Assembly (NCBI RefSeq): GCF_947507565.1
Contig: NC_089176.1
Coordinates: 3,410,001 to 3,474,000 of the forward strand
Source: Oscarella lobularis
Taxonomy: Eukaryota > Porifera > Homoscleromorpha > Homosclerophorida > Oscarellidae
Length of the DNA stretch: 64,000 nucleotides
Reading direction: 5' to 3'
Each line of letters begins with the position of its first letter. Position 1 is the first letter of the stretch. This document shows positions 44,794-56,572 of this stretch, one piece after another. The notes beneath the pieces are model-generated. The model was not told the DNA's origin. It saw nothing but the letters and a program-made list of their open reading frames with translations, and searched no databases. Both the position numbers and the translations under genes were made by a program.

Positions 44794-47569
44794 ATGAACG
44801 CCGACGAAGCCGACGCCGTTTTCGTGGAAACACTTACCAAAGCACTGCAAGAAAGAGCCCATGTTAGACTAGAACTGATCTTCATGCGTCCAATTGTCCA
44901 CATTACTCTCGAAGGGATCGTCGGAAAACTACGCTCTCGTTCTCAAAGAATTTGGTCGAAAAGACGCACCGGTACTCTCTGTCGACTCGACTTGATTCTA
45001 TGAGACCTCCTTGCCTGCGTCTTAGGACGCCACTTTGGCTCAATGGCTCAGAGCGCTGAAAGTCTGTTCGTCTTTGCTCGACAAAAAACTCGAACCTCTC
45101 GTCGGTTTGACACTGGTACGATAAGGGTGGGTGCATGTTTTTGGTTATTTATTTCCTTGAACTGGCTCTAGAAAATTGATTGGACAAGAAAGGACGATGC
45201 TTTCGTTCTTGTTTATATGGACTATCTTGTGGAAATCGTGTCGACGAAGCCGATTTACGTGGGTCCGTGTGTCGACTCGCTCGTTGCCCTATTTGCTCGA
45301 AGTATGTTAGAGAGAAAAAATGCGGTTCTTTACTGTGGATAAACTAGGGGTTTTTTAGGTGACGAGAAGGATGATGAAGAAAGTAGGATGTCTGAAGAAA
45401 ATCTCGTGTTTGTTTTCGACGTCTTTCCTTCTTACCAGAAGCGAATATTGTTTTTGGTCATGTGCACGAGGCAATACAGTCTATATTGACTGTCGTTCCA
45501 AGGTTTTAACTTCTTTTCTTGATACTCTTTCGAATTCATTTTTTTTGTAGAGCTGTTAGTCACATTCCAGCAGCTGTCACAAAACGATTTCCTTTTCGGA
45601 CAAAGAATGCCGCTGTTCATGTCAGTCTTTGTCACTGCGCCTCTTTGCTGCTTAGACTTTTGTTTCAGGATTGTTATTTGAAGAATGTCTTGCTTTTAGC
45701 CGACTACGTTTCCGGCGTTCTACTGCCCATTCTCGAGTGTGTATTCTATAAAATGATCGAGATGGACGTGAGCACTTAAGCATCCAGCATTGAGTTAAAT
45801 TCACATTCAGTTTCATAGGCGGAATTGCCTCGAGAGACGGAGGAAACTCAGTTCGATGTTGAACTGGTAATGTGATCCCAAGTCTGATTGACTCTATTTT
45901 GTATCAGCCTCTTTTTAGTCAGGATCCAAAGACGAGAAGGAAGTGCTATTAGAAAACGTTGACGTCATGATGAGTCGTCTCTTGGCCTACTGCAAAAATC
46001 GCTGCTGTCCAGGAGATGCAGGTTCGGCGTTGGACAGTACAAATGCTACAGTTGACTAATTTTTTTTCTAGAAGAATTCCTAGAAAAGGCCGCCTGCGAA
46101 TTTTTCGAAATTCTTCTTGAGGTTATACGCCTTGGATGTTCGCCTTTGTTTCTACTTTCCGCTGCAGGTGTTTATGAATTGTCTGCTAAAGATCCACGGT
46201 TCTTGTCATGTACAGTTCGTCATCTTCTACACGTGCAGTTTGAGTGAAGTAAGCCGTCGCGCACAGCATCTTAATACTTGGTCGCTTCTACCACAGAAAC
46301 TCTTTGCTGCTTATCTCGAGAGAGTGTGGGCAAAGGTTTGAAATTTAAACGTTTTTTTAAAACTTATCTCACAGCTTCTGCTTTAGGTTGAATCTCTTCA
46401 TTCGTCAAGTACGTTTTCCTAATGCTTTCTTTGCTACTCGATGATCTCCGTTTCAGTTATTGAGAGGCAATCTGCGGCCATGTACATAGGCAGTTTTATT
46501 GCTAGAGCAGTCTATCTACCCATGCCGTATGATGATTGACGTACCGTAGCCTGTCACGAGAATGTCCGATTTTAGTTATGTAAAAGAGATGATGTCCTAT
46601 ATGGTTGCTTGGCTGCACAGGTGAACTAATGTTCTTCGGATTGATCTTCATATTTCACGGATAGTTATAGATACATAGAACACCACGATCGATCATCTAA
46701 TATTGCTGCGTCTTCTCACGGTCCTTTTTATGCTGTTAGTCAGGTGAGCCACTCAGAAGGTATAAAGGGAGGAGTATAGCGAACGAATACCGTAGGCTGT
46801 ATTTTGTGCTTTTATTTTTTGCCATCAATGTATCATTGACATGGACGATTCAGGTATAAGAGTTCTAATTTGGCTAGAGTTGCTTGATTTTTTTTCCAGG
46901 ACTGGCCTATCTGCAAAGTCTCAATTTGGCGAGGATTGTTCAATGCCGGCTTAATCCCCTCAAAGTACTCAATTTGTCTCTCCGATTCTATTTTACACTA
47001 CTTTTTTTCCTAGTTTTGCGCTTCAACCGTCGTTGATATGTTTGCTTTGATTTCAAGGTTCACTGAGTAATGAAGTCTTATTAGTTAATTAATTAATTCT
47101 TTCTCAGGCGTTATCAACTAGCGTTCTGCTACACAGTGATTGAGCACAATCAACGACTGGCTGCGCTTTCTCTTGTCAAGGAAACGGAAGACACCAAAAC
47201 GCTCTATACCTTTAAGCATTTTTTCCCTTATGATGTTTACAACTTACCCAAGTGCGTACCGTACCGTACATTAACTGCCTTCATAGGTTGCATTTTTTTC
47301 TTATCTGCAGATCTGGTCAGATTGTTCGACCTTTGCAAAGGGATTTTCCCGCTCTGCAGCATGACGTCGACCACCATGAAGAGGTATAGCTTGCCTTTGG
47401 ATGCGAGGTAACTATAGGGTGGTGAGATTTTGTTTTTGACTAGGAGAACATGGTATGTTCGGTTGAAAGCAATAAATCGCACTCGTGGCCAGAGAAAGAC
47501 GAACGTTACTCGCTGCTAAGCACTTCTAATCACAGTAGTCATCTTTCTCCAGGCATTGAGATTATTTGA
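44794..47569 (+). CDS. RRN3: RNA polymerase I initiation factor RRN3 (TIF-IA)
   Basis: Many small exons from ATG 44794 (MNADEADAVFVETLTKALQ) to TGA 47567-47569. The order follows human RRN3: KIDWTRKDDAFVLVYMDYLV, VSHIPAAVTKRFPFRTKNA, LLLADYVSGVLLPILECVF, ELPRETEETQFDVEL, KIHGSCHVQFVIFYTCSL, QSAAMYIGSFIARAVYL, HGPFYAVSQAV, YLQSLNLARIV, CRLNPLKFC, RRYQLAFCYTVIEHNQR and FKHFFPYDVYNLPK. RRN3 is a HEAT-repeat protein that bridges RNA polymerase I to SL1 and tunes rRNA synthesis in the nucleolus. The C-terminal tail is shorter and Ser-rich compared with the vertebrate protein. All junctions could be read in frame. A polyadenylation signal AATAAA lies at 47609-47614, 50 bp before the next ATG. Confidence 0.92.
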
Positions 47570-47663
47570 TAACGTAATTATTAATTAATTCAGAGATGCA
47601 GAGAAATTAATAAAGTGCTTCGTTAATCGTTAGTTAGATTCGTTACGTGCCCGGATAAAAAAG

Positions 47664-48030
47664 ATGGCGGAGGAAGAACGCCGAAGTGCCGAACCGATCA
47701 TTCGGCCGTTCTTCAAGGATCTGAGAAACCGTCTCGACCCGACGTCTCTACTCGATCGTTTTTACGAAGATAACATAATCGAAATGCGCGAGAAAGAACG
47801 AATCGAAGTCGTTTTGAGCACGAAAGGTCGCTACGAAGCGGCAAACGAATTCTTGAAGATCATCGTAACGCGGAGCTGGAATGATGGGCTGCTTTTTGCT
47901 GAAGAAGTGAAACGGTTGCCCGGCCAGAAGGACTTGGGCGAAAAGATGCTTGGGTCTGTGGCCAGAGAGGGTAAGTGAACTCTGTACCGTGGTGTACAGT
48001 ACTGAGGAAACCTAATTTTTAGATTATTAA
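47664..48030 (+). CDS. Short CARD-domain protein
   Basis: Exon 1 is 47664-47971 and encodes about 102 aa that are almost entirely one CARD-like death fold: IIRPFFKDLRNRLDPTSLLD, FYEDNIIEMREKERIEVVL, ANEFLKIIVTRSWNDGLLFA. It ends at a phase-1 donor (gtaagt). With the acceptor at 48021-48022 the protein stops at once (GAG G|AT TAT TAA, stop 48028-48030). With the acceptor just before about 48036 it gains about 45 residues and stops at about 48167. I list the shorter form. It is a tandem paralogue of the CARD in the next gene, and a CARD-only protein could act as a decoy or nucleator for it (inference). Confidence 0.65.
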
Positions 48031-48282
48031 ACCTAGTGCAGTTGGTAAGCGGCACTACATACACGTATCTACATTCCAATTATTTTCACGTGGACACTGA
48101 AAAGGTTGGAAGTTCTGATCTTACTGTAGATGTATATACGAGAACTGACAGTCCTTTTGTTCAATGACTAATGTATATGGCAATGCTAGTTTTTGCAGCA
48201 TCTCACGTGCAAATGATGATATTGTCACGTGACAACTTAAGATATTTGGGGACTCGCATTGCGCAGTTTCAGAGAGACTTGA

Positions 48283-49823
48283 ATGATGGCGTTTGCTGGA
48301 GATCTTCCCAAGCTGCCACGGGGCAGTCGTGATGCTGAAACTATCATACGTCCTTTTTTCGACGAACTAAAACAGCGTATCGATCCGTTGTCACTAGTTG
48401 ACTACTTTTACAAAAACGAAATAGTGGAGATGGGCGTCAAAGAGCGCATCGACGCTATCGAGAAGAGTGAGGGCCGTCTAAAAGCGGCGAATGAGTTTTT
48501 GAAGGTTATGGTAAGAGCAAGCTGGGAACACGGAATAACGCTTGCTCAATTGCTGATGAAGACGGGTTACCTTAGAGACCTGGGCCAGAATATGCTTTTT
48601 ACCGCAGGTAGGTTGCTAGAACAAAGTCGCTACTACTATATCCGTGTATCCATCGAGACCTGTGTAGAAAAAAATGGTATGAATCTGTCCATTTATAGGT
48701 TGGGGTGTTGACGCTCCCATTGATACCAAAGTTCTTGCTGATGAAAACGTTGCTCTTCGTGAGCAGCACGCAAAAGATGCAGCAGAGCAACTTTTGCTCA
48801 TGGGATTTCGGAATAAGATGTGCTGCGACGCTAGAGAAGGAGAGAAGGTGTAGCAAAGTTTGAAATTTTTATGATTAATATTTAATTGGCGGTTTGTAGG
48901 CGAAAAGTTGGAAATCTCCCGTCGTCTCGAGACCATTTCGTCGACTATTGATACCCGCTGAACCTCATCTGAGAGTTCTTACTGCCAAGGACTACATTAT
49001 TGCCGTGGACGGCGTATCAAATAGCGTGTGCGTCTACGATTCGCATACTGACGACTGGTCTCTTCATCCAAGAGAAAGGGAAGGTTTTGACAAAGTGTGT
49101 CGACTTTTTCCCCAAAAAGAGTCGCTCAATCAATTCATGGGCATAGTAAAAACTAGAGACACTCACGAACACTATCTCGTTGACTACGACATTACTCATT
49201 ATATCGGCAAACGTCTTGTAAAGCTACCTGAAAGCCATCAAGTAGATTGGGCATCGGCTGTTGTTTCTGACGACAAACTTTACGTTCTCGGTGGCAGAGA
49301 ACCGAGCACATACAAACTTCTTGACGCAATCTCCGTATTCAATCTTCACACCATGCAGTGGAGCTCTCTTTCTACTCAAATGCCAACGGCACGCTACGGA
49401 TGCTCTGTTTTTATCGGTAGTGATAGTACACTCTACGTTGGTGGTGGAGTGAAGGCAACGGAACTTGACAGCTATCAGCCGAGCTTAGAGCCCTGTTCTG
49501 ACTTTCAGGCGCTGTCATTGAAAGATCTGAGCTGGCGATTCCTAAAGCCGACGAGTGCCGGCAGAGCTCAGTTTGTTTGTTACTACGATCAGATTATTGC
49601 TACTGGCGGTTTTGCAGAGAATTTTACCGAGGATTTTTCTGATAGAGTTTCTATTTACGATTCTAAATTGGATGAGTGGTTAGATTTGTCTTCAATGAAC
49701 GCCAAGAGAGTTGGCCATGGGCTTTGCGTTTTTAACAATGAACTTGTTGCTATTGGTGGAAAGACGGTAGAAACTGAGTGGGAGCCGACATATACGGTAG
49801 AAGCCATAAAGTTGCAATTTTAA
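48283..49823 (+). CDS. CARD-kelch protein
   Basis: Three exons: 48283-48607, 48699-48847 and 48900-49823, totalling 465 aa in a closed frame. The N-terminal about 100 aa is a CARD-like domain close to the upstream gene (IIRPFFDELKQRIDPLSLVD, AANEFLKVMVRASWEHG). A helical linker follows (ENVALREQHAKDAAEQLL). The last about 300 aa form kelch blades: YIIAVDGVSNSVCVYDS, LYVLGGREPSTY, LYVGGGVKATELD, IIATGGFAEN and LVAIGGKTVETEW. There is no BTB or BACK domain. The layout suggests an adaptor that senses a partner by its propeller and assembles by CARD-CARD contacts. Its expected partner is the CARD-only neighbour 0.25 kb upstream. I know no well-described CARD-kelch family; the function is inference. 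Confidence 0.82.
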
Positions 49824-49939
49824 GTTTATGGTAATTTTATTGATTTACACTCTTTTGCGAATTATAGTAACTTTATTGATTTATACCCTTTTCCCCAACA
49901 GTGGAAATCAGCTCTCTAACGCGCGCACCTTTGCTGAGG

Positions 49940-52463
49940 ATGGAGAGTAGGATGGAGTGTCTTCTCTTCAGCCACGAGCGAAGGCACGAACCGATTCCTC
50001 TCAAGCACAATGCAAAGACGATTATAGGAAGAGGTCGTGCAACTCAAATAGAAAACCAAGAGTGTTCAGATAGACAAGGTACTGTAGACAATCGCTCTCT
50101 AATTTTACACGAATCGACGTCTTTTCTGCAGTTGAATTGAAAGCCGACTTCGAAAAGCAAGAAGTTCACTTGCGACAAGTGAGTCAAATTCTAATTGTTT
50201 GACCTGTAATAGTTCCCTTTTCAACAGCTGGGATCTAATCCATGCACCATTGCCGGCAAAAGACTTGAACAAGATGAAGAGTACACTCTCGGTCCTGGAG
50301 GCACCTTTTGTCTTCTTTTTGACGACTACTGCTATCACGTTCACTTCTCTGCAAAACAAGATGATGATACCGAGATGGAATCATCTAAAAAGAGGCTGAA
50401 ATTGGACGACGACGACGGAACGGCCGTCGAAACTTCGGGGCCAATTTTGAAGTTTTTTCACAAGCGATCGAGAAGACGTGATGACGACGACGGCGGCACC
50501 CAGACAGGTGTGACGTCAAAAATTGAAGCAGTTCGAGGATTGCCTCACGAGAAAGACGAATGGCGTGTGCATGACGGATCTTTGCTCGTTTTTATGAAGA
50601 ACGGTCTAAGGAGTAGTAACAAGGTGAGGCACGATGCCCATGGAAAATGTCATATTTTTTATTTTTGTAGATCGCTGCATTTGATTTGGACGGTACTCTA
50701 ATTGAGACGAAGAGTGGAAAAGTGTTTGCGACTGGTCCTAATGACTGGAAGTGAGCTCTTTTTATAAACCGGGGACAGCAGATGTAGGCTTTCACTAGAT
50801 TGAAATTTGACAATGTCAAGGCTAAACTGAAGTCTTTAGAAGAGGCAGGATATAAGGTACTGTATGGATGGGAATTTTTTGCATGAACTAATTTACACGG
50901 TATGTGCAGATTGTAGTTTTTTCAAATCAGGTGGGTGAAAAGCTCGACGGTTTATTTCTGTAGAAGCGTCATTTCTTATGTATAGCGCGGATTAAAAAAC
51001 AAAGCGCTTGAATCGGATTTTAGAGCAAAATTGACAGAAATCACGAAAAAAATAGAAGCACCATTGCAGGTTAGTTTGAAAAAATTGTAGAGTGGTTAGA
51101 GAAAATGGCATTCTGTAGCTCTTTGCCTCAATGTCTGGTATAAAGTATAGAAAACCGTGTATGGGCATGTGGGATTATTTAGTCGAAAAGGTAGGCAATT
51201 TAGTAACACCACACATAGAAAATTAACTTCTTTAATTAGTGTAATGAACACAGCATAGATGTCGGCAGTAGTTTCTTTGTAGGAGGTACAGTACTACGTG
51301 AAAGACTTCGGCATTTAATTAGAAATGTATCTCTTGTTTCTTAAGATGCTGCTGGGCGACCGCAAGGTTGGGCACCAGGAAAGAAGAAAGACTTTTCTTG
51401 TTCTGATCGAACGGTGAGGGCTCTTTATTTGGGACAATTCAGATGCTTTTCATATCGTACACACAGTTCGCCATAAATATTGGACTAGAATTTTTTACGC
51501 CTGAGGAATATTTTCTTGGGCAAAAGAAGGCGCCGTTCAACCTTTCTTCCTTTGATCCTGTAAGAAGCGATAGCATGCACACTATAAATACTGGTAACTA
51601 ATTTTTTGACAGCGTCGTGTTCTTACTGATGCCACTCAGCAGCTGGATCCTCCTTCAGCAAAAATTGTACTAGAAAAGCAAGAGGTAGAGTTCAATGTCT
51701 TGTAGAAGGAGAACTGAACTATTCTTCTGTATCAAGCTCGTGATATTGGTTGGCTATCCTGGAAGTGAGTCGATTAGAGTAGATCCACTAAATTAGGCGA
51801 CGATTTGCTCAGGTGGAAAATCGACCTTTGCAAAACGGCACTTTGTTTCCAATGGATACGTTACCGCTAGCAGAGTAAATTGGAGAAATATCTCTTTTTG
51901 TGTCTTTCCCTCTTTATCTCTACACACAGGACGTTCTCAAAACGTGGCAGAAGTGTGTGCAGGTGGCCACGGACGCTCTAAAACAAGGGAAAAGCGTTGT
52001 TATTGACAACACCAGTCCAGACGTCGAATCACGTGCAAGGTGGGCTAAGAGACTGCAAACAAAGGAAAGGCTTATTTTCTTAACTTTCTAGGTATATTTC
52101 TGTGGCAAAGAAAGCGGGGGTGGAGATTCGCTGTTTCCTGTTTGACCTTACAATAGATCAAGCTAGACATAACAATGCAGTAAGAAACTTGGAGAGAGCA
52201 ATTGAGTTGCTCATGTGTCGTTAGTTCAGAGAGCTCAAGGGAGGTCCAGAAGCAAAAAGTATTAAAGATCAAGTTTTGTTTACGTACAGGTGAGTAAATC
52301 CCTTCTAAGATCGAGAAGCAGGTGCCTTATGTTTATAAAAAAAAGATCAAAGTTCAAAAAGCCTGAAATAGGAGAAGGCTTCAGCGAAGTTGTCCTAGTT
52401 AAATTTATAGGAGAATTTGAAACTGAAAAAGACCGCGAATTGTACTCGAAATTCCTTTGCTAA
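49940..52463 (+). CDS. PNKP: Bifunctional polynucleotide 3'-phosphatase/5'-kinase
   Basis: More than twelve exons from ATG 49940 (an in-frame Met at 49952 is also possible) to TAA 52461-52463, about 500 aa. Domains in order: an FHA domain (TIIGRGRATQIENQECSDRQ), a charged linker with a nuclear-type basic patch (HKRSRRRDDDD), a HAD phosphatase (AAFDLDGTLIETKSG with the DxDGT motif; VVFSNQ; FVGDAAGRPQGW), then a P-loop kinase (VGYPGSGKSTFAKRHF; VVIDNTSPDVESRA; FLFDLTIDQARHNN). It repairs DNA strand-break ends and is recruited by phosphorylated XRCC1/XRCC4 through FHA (family knowledge). All catalytic motifs are intact. The next gene's ATG is only 54 bp downstream. Confidence 0.95.
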
Positions 52464-52517
52464 TTGCACGCCTCTCTCTTACGTAATGATCAAGTACGTT
52501 AGCGATAGAAGCGAAGC

Positions 52518-55085
52518 ATGGGAAGCGCCTCCTCGGTTCCTAGCTCTCCTTCGGGCTCCAACCGAGTCGAAACAGGTTCCGACAGACGCGAAGAGACGAG
52601 TCTCGGCGAGGAGAACGTCATACTGAAGGCCGAAGTCGCTCGTTTGAAAATCAAAGTCTCGAATCTTCACGACGAGGCGAACGAGCTGCGCTCGACCGCC
52701 AAAAGCCAAGCGGACGCGACGCGCGACGCCAGAGCTGATCGAAAGAAGCTGCGCGCCGAAGTGCAGCGATTGAGAAACGATTTGCGACAGGCTTCGGCGA
52801 AAACGAAGACGGTCGCCGAGGTGATCGCTTGTTAGCGTGGGCGTGGCAACACTACTTGTCAAATCGAGTGGGTGTGTCGCAGAAAATCCAAAAGGAGGCG
52901 GAGAAAATCGAGTTGGAGCAGGAAATACGGGAGCTGAATAGCGAACTTGACGCGGGAAAAGAAGAAAGAGAGCGATTGGAGTCTCGCTTGGCGTCAAGCG
53001 TAGGCGAAGTCAAAACCCTAAAAAAGGCGTTGGAAAAGGTGAGAAATAATATACGCAGTCAGTAGAAGGTGATCTTAATTAGCAGAGACTAATTACCTAA
53101 AGGTGATCAATTATTTTATTATTTAGTCTCGCGAAGGAAGTCCGACTGAGATGGAGATCCTTCGCGACAAGGTCGCCTCGCTGGAGGAGACCCTTCGCAC
53201 GTACGAGCAAATCACGTCGCCCGGCCACATGGCCACGAAGGCGCGCATCGAATTCTTTCCCGTGCCGCGCTACGAGGTCGGCGCGCGCGTCGCGACGAAG
53301 CTCGGCTATCGCGGCGTCGTGCGATTTTGCGGCGAGGTGAAATTCGCCACGGGGATTTGGGTGGGTCTCGAGCTGGATTCGGCGCACCGGCACGCGGACG
53401 ACCTGTCGCTCCAGCGACGCCGTTCGTCGTTTCGGACGAGTCGCGTGCAGGGAGTGACGTATTTCGATTGCGACGAAGATCGCGGTCTTTTCGTGCGCGC
53501 CGAAGACGTGATCGTCGTCCTGCGAAACGGCGACGACGGCGTTCGCAGAAAAGGTGCAGTACATGGGTTGAATAATATAATAAGTTTTGCTGTACTTGCA
53601 ACAATAGTGACGTCGTTCAAATCGTTTCGCAGCATCGTTTTGCTTCAAGTCCTGTTTCGACGTTTTCTGAAGAGGAAGCGGTTGGAAAGACAGCGACGAA
53701 ATCAATTGAGAGCGACCGATTGCGGCTACAAAGAGCTGGACGACTACGCTCTATCTGTAAGTAGTAGCTATATTTATCAAGTAAATTAATCTTCTTTATT
53801 TATTAGGCTCCGACGACGATTTCTCTCGCCGCTCTCGCCGATCATTTCAAGCGACACACGACGAACGAACGCTCGCTTGCTCGCCTCGTCTTCCGCTGGA
53901 TCACCGCCAACATCGAATACGACGCAGTCGCGTACTTCTCTGGCGGCAGCGGCAACGACGACGATCTCGACGTCATCTATCGAACGCGCAAGTCGATCTG
54001 CAGTGGTTTCGCTCGACTCTTCAAAGCGCTAGCACAGTAAAGAAATCGTAGATTCAAATAAATAACCTTATTCTCATGATATCATCAGAGCCGTTGGACT
54101 TGAAGCTCACAGCATTCGCGGCTACTCGAAAGGCTACGGCTACAGAGCCGGCGACACGTTCAAGGGCAAGCAACCGTCGCACGCGTGGAACTCGGTGAAA
54201 ATCGACGGCCACTGGCATCTCGTCGACGTCACGTGGGCGTCCGGTCACATCGGCGACAAGTGCGAGTTCGTTCGCCGGTTCAACGATTATTACTTTCTCA
54301 CGCCGCCAAGTCAATTCGTATTGGATCATTATCCCATTGACGACGATTGGCAGCTTCTCTCCGAGCCGATTAGGTTGAATCAGTTCGAGTTGATGCTGAC
54401 GCTTGGTGAGTCCTTCTTCGAGAATCGTCTCGAAGTCGTTAGTCATCCAAACGCCGTCGTCGACGTCGATCGGTCGGGTCAAGTCGACGTCGTCTTTGGA
54501 AATCGAGAAAATGCCATGCTATTGGCTCGTCTCTATCGCCTCGATGCCGGAAGTGGGACGGATGCCAAGAGTCGTGTCGAAGTGTCGCACGGCGTTCTCG
54601 TTCAAACGCGCGATAGTCGAACGACGTGCGTCGTTCCGTTTCCCAAAGCCGGTCGATACGAACTTCGGCTCTACGTCAAAGGTAGGACGATGTCGGGGAA
54701 TTTTTCGCATTTTGCCACGTACAAAATTACGTGTCACAATGCCAAGCGAACCTATCGTACGTTTCCCGAGATCTATAGCGAGTTTCAGAAGATTAGTGGA
54801 TATCTTCATTCGCCGCTTTCCGGCGCACTTCGACTTGGCGACGGCAAAGCCGTCGGGTTTCGCGTGGACGTGCCCGGCGCCGTGCAGGTCGTCGTTCAGC
54901 CCGGGTGGAATGCGTTGAAGCGAGAGAAGACGGACGAGTTCACGTGGACAGGCGAAGTGACGTTCGGGGAGGACGAGGTGGAGGATTACGTGTCTGTCTT
55001 CGCGCAGTTTGACGAAGACTCGAATCGCTATTCTGGACTATTGAAGTATCGCGTTGAGAAGAAGTCAGCTAGATTAGGCCGTTAG
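52518..55085 (+). CDS. Coiled-coil / CAP-Gly / transglutaminase-like (KY-type) protein
   Basis: About six exons from ATG 52518 to TAG 55083-55085, roughly 720 aa. MGSASS at the N-terminus could be a myristoylation start. The first about 180 residues are a long coiled coil (VARLKIKVSNLHDEANEL, EIRELNSELDAGKEERERL). A CAP-Gly microtubule-binding domain follows: GYRGVVRFCGEVKFATGIWV, GLELDS, GVTYFDCDEDRGLFV. Then comes a KY-type transglutaminase-like core with the catalytic triad visible: Cys in KSICSGFARLF, His in SHAWNSVKIDG and Asp in WHLVDVTWA. A long C-terminal region like the kyphoscoliosis peptidase tail ends it. The KY family acts at the cytoskeleton and Z-disc; CAP-Gly would direct it to microtubule ends (inference). 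The intron after VRRK is the least certain junction. Confidence 0.85.
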
Positions 55086-55227
55086 ACGAAATACGAAAAG
55101 ACAGCCAGTCTGGCTTTTCTGGTTGTATTTGTTCCGGCTCTGGGATTTTCGCCGCGTGTTCGACGTCAGATCGATCGCTCGGTACGGTTTTCGTCGCCAA
55201 ATAGGTCATCGGAGAGAGAGGGTAAGG

Positions 55228-55645
55228 ATGGAGGTCAAGTTCTAAATTAGTGAGGCGTGCGCTTTTCACAATTCACAGCAGCCATTGCCAGCCAAGCACG
55301 TTTGTGCGTACCCTCACTTTTCTCCCGTTTCTCAACGTCGCGCAGTCGTCAGCTTCTTTTGGATCCATGCCAGTACGTAGTCTATATGATACAGCATCAT
55401 ATTCTTTAGTTTACAGGGCTTTTTTGCTATTAGAAAACACGAGTTCGAGTCACCACCGTCGTGAGACGGTTCGGATCTATCCCTGCGAGTGCGACGTCTG
55501 CCTGAAGTGCTTGGATAAAGAACTTGAAGTGCACCGCCGCGTGGTCCTCAGTTGCAGGCGTTGTCCGAACTGCTTTGAGCCAGGAACGCACGACGGCTCA
55601 AGTCCGTATAATTTCTGGCGTATGCCACCATCACATCATATATGA
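55228..55645 (+). CDS. Candidate small cysteine-rich (zinc-knuckle-like) protein
   Basis: An open frame from about 55272, with an inferred 45-nt intron (55375-55421), ends at TGA 55643-55645. The C-terminal part has a treble pattern typical of zinc binding: YPCECDVCLKC followed by SCRRCPNCFEPG, that is C-x-C-x2-C-x2-C ... C-x2-C-x2-C. I recognise no family. A methionine start could not be fixed; ATG 55228 is followed by an early stop unless spliced. A spurious frame cannot be excluded, but the spaced cysteine pairs argue for a real exon. Confidence 0.35.
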
Positions 55646-56010
55646 TCACATCACCATCATGATTATTATCTTTGTTATCAAAATTGTGTGTATTCAAAAG
55701 GGGCTCGGACTGTGGTGTCGTAAATTATCTCCACGTACGTGTTCTTCGCTTATCCTTATGAGCCAGAAGCAGCGGACAAATAAATATAAATTCTTTTTGG
55801 TTGCGACTGTGCCAAAGCATGTCACTAATTGGATATACACCCCACATAGTTCACGGTTTGTTCTGTGAACTATTGGGGATGGCGATTTGCGTGTGTAAAT
55901 GCTTTCCAAACGGTGATCGGATTAACAATTTATTTGAACACATCAACGTACATGCGAGGTTCGTCGAGCTATGAGCATATCATCCTCAAATTCAAAAGTT
56001 TTCTCTTCTC
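55646..56010. other. Convergent 3' region
   Basis: AT-rich and low in complexity at the left (tcatcat/atgatc runs near 55625-55670). It contains an AATAAA near 55790 and the 3' flank of MEIG1. No gene is seen. Confidence 0.4.
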
Positions 56011-56370
56011 TCAGTAGACATATAGCTTGCACTTGTACACGTCTTTGTCCTGGCATTCTCGAGCTCGGTTGAAGTAGTAGTAGTAACCGTCTTTTCTCTG
56101 CAGCTTCTTCACGAAGCCGTTGTCCGGCCATCGATCAACCTAGGGAGCACACATAGTCTACAGATTCGAAAAGAAAAGAGACGTACTGTTGTGCGGGGAT
56201 TGTGGCTAAGATAATCGCGTTCGTCTCGAAATCCGGCCAACTGAAATCTGTAGGCTGCAAGCTCAAGAAAATCAGTATAATGTCGCTGTAAACGCTTGAG
56301 AATGCCTACCCTCTTCAACATCTTCGTTCCAGCGCTTTGGGCGGCTCATCGACTTCGGCTGGAAAGCCAT
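56011..56370 (-). CDS. MEIG1: Meiosis/spermiogenesis factor MEIG1 homologue
   Basis: Three exons from ATG 56370 ([20 protein letters not shown]) to stop 56011-56013, about 85 aa against 88 in human. Matches run the whole length: [51 protein letters not shown] and KCKLYVY at the end, paralleling human YRFQQAGYRDE, VDRWPETGYVKKLQRRD and KVKIYAY. In mammals MEIG1 binds PACRG and carries cargo along the manchette for sperm flagellum assembly. In an early animal it probably serves ciliary or flagellar assembly. Introns are about 45-50 nt. Confidence 0.93.
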
Positions 56371-56572
56371 CGTAGCAACGTTTGTGTCAGTGTTCCGTAT
56401 CGTAGGCAGTATCGTAGGCAACAAGACTCGGTCCCGGATAATAACATGGCCGTCTACTGGAACGAGAAACTTCCCTACACTCTTCCCTACAGAGAGCCGA
56501 CGCACTCGAGAATATACTCAAAGAGGTTGCGAAAGCATGTTTACGCCAGGTATTGAAGCTCCACTGTCTAAA

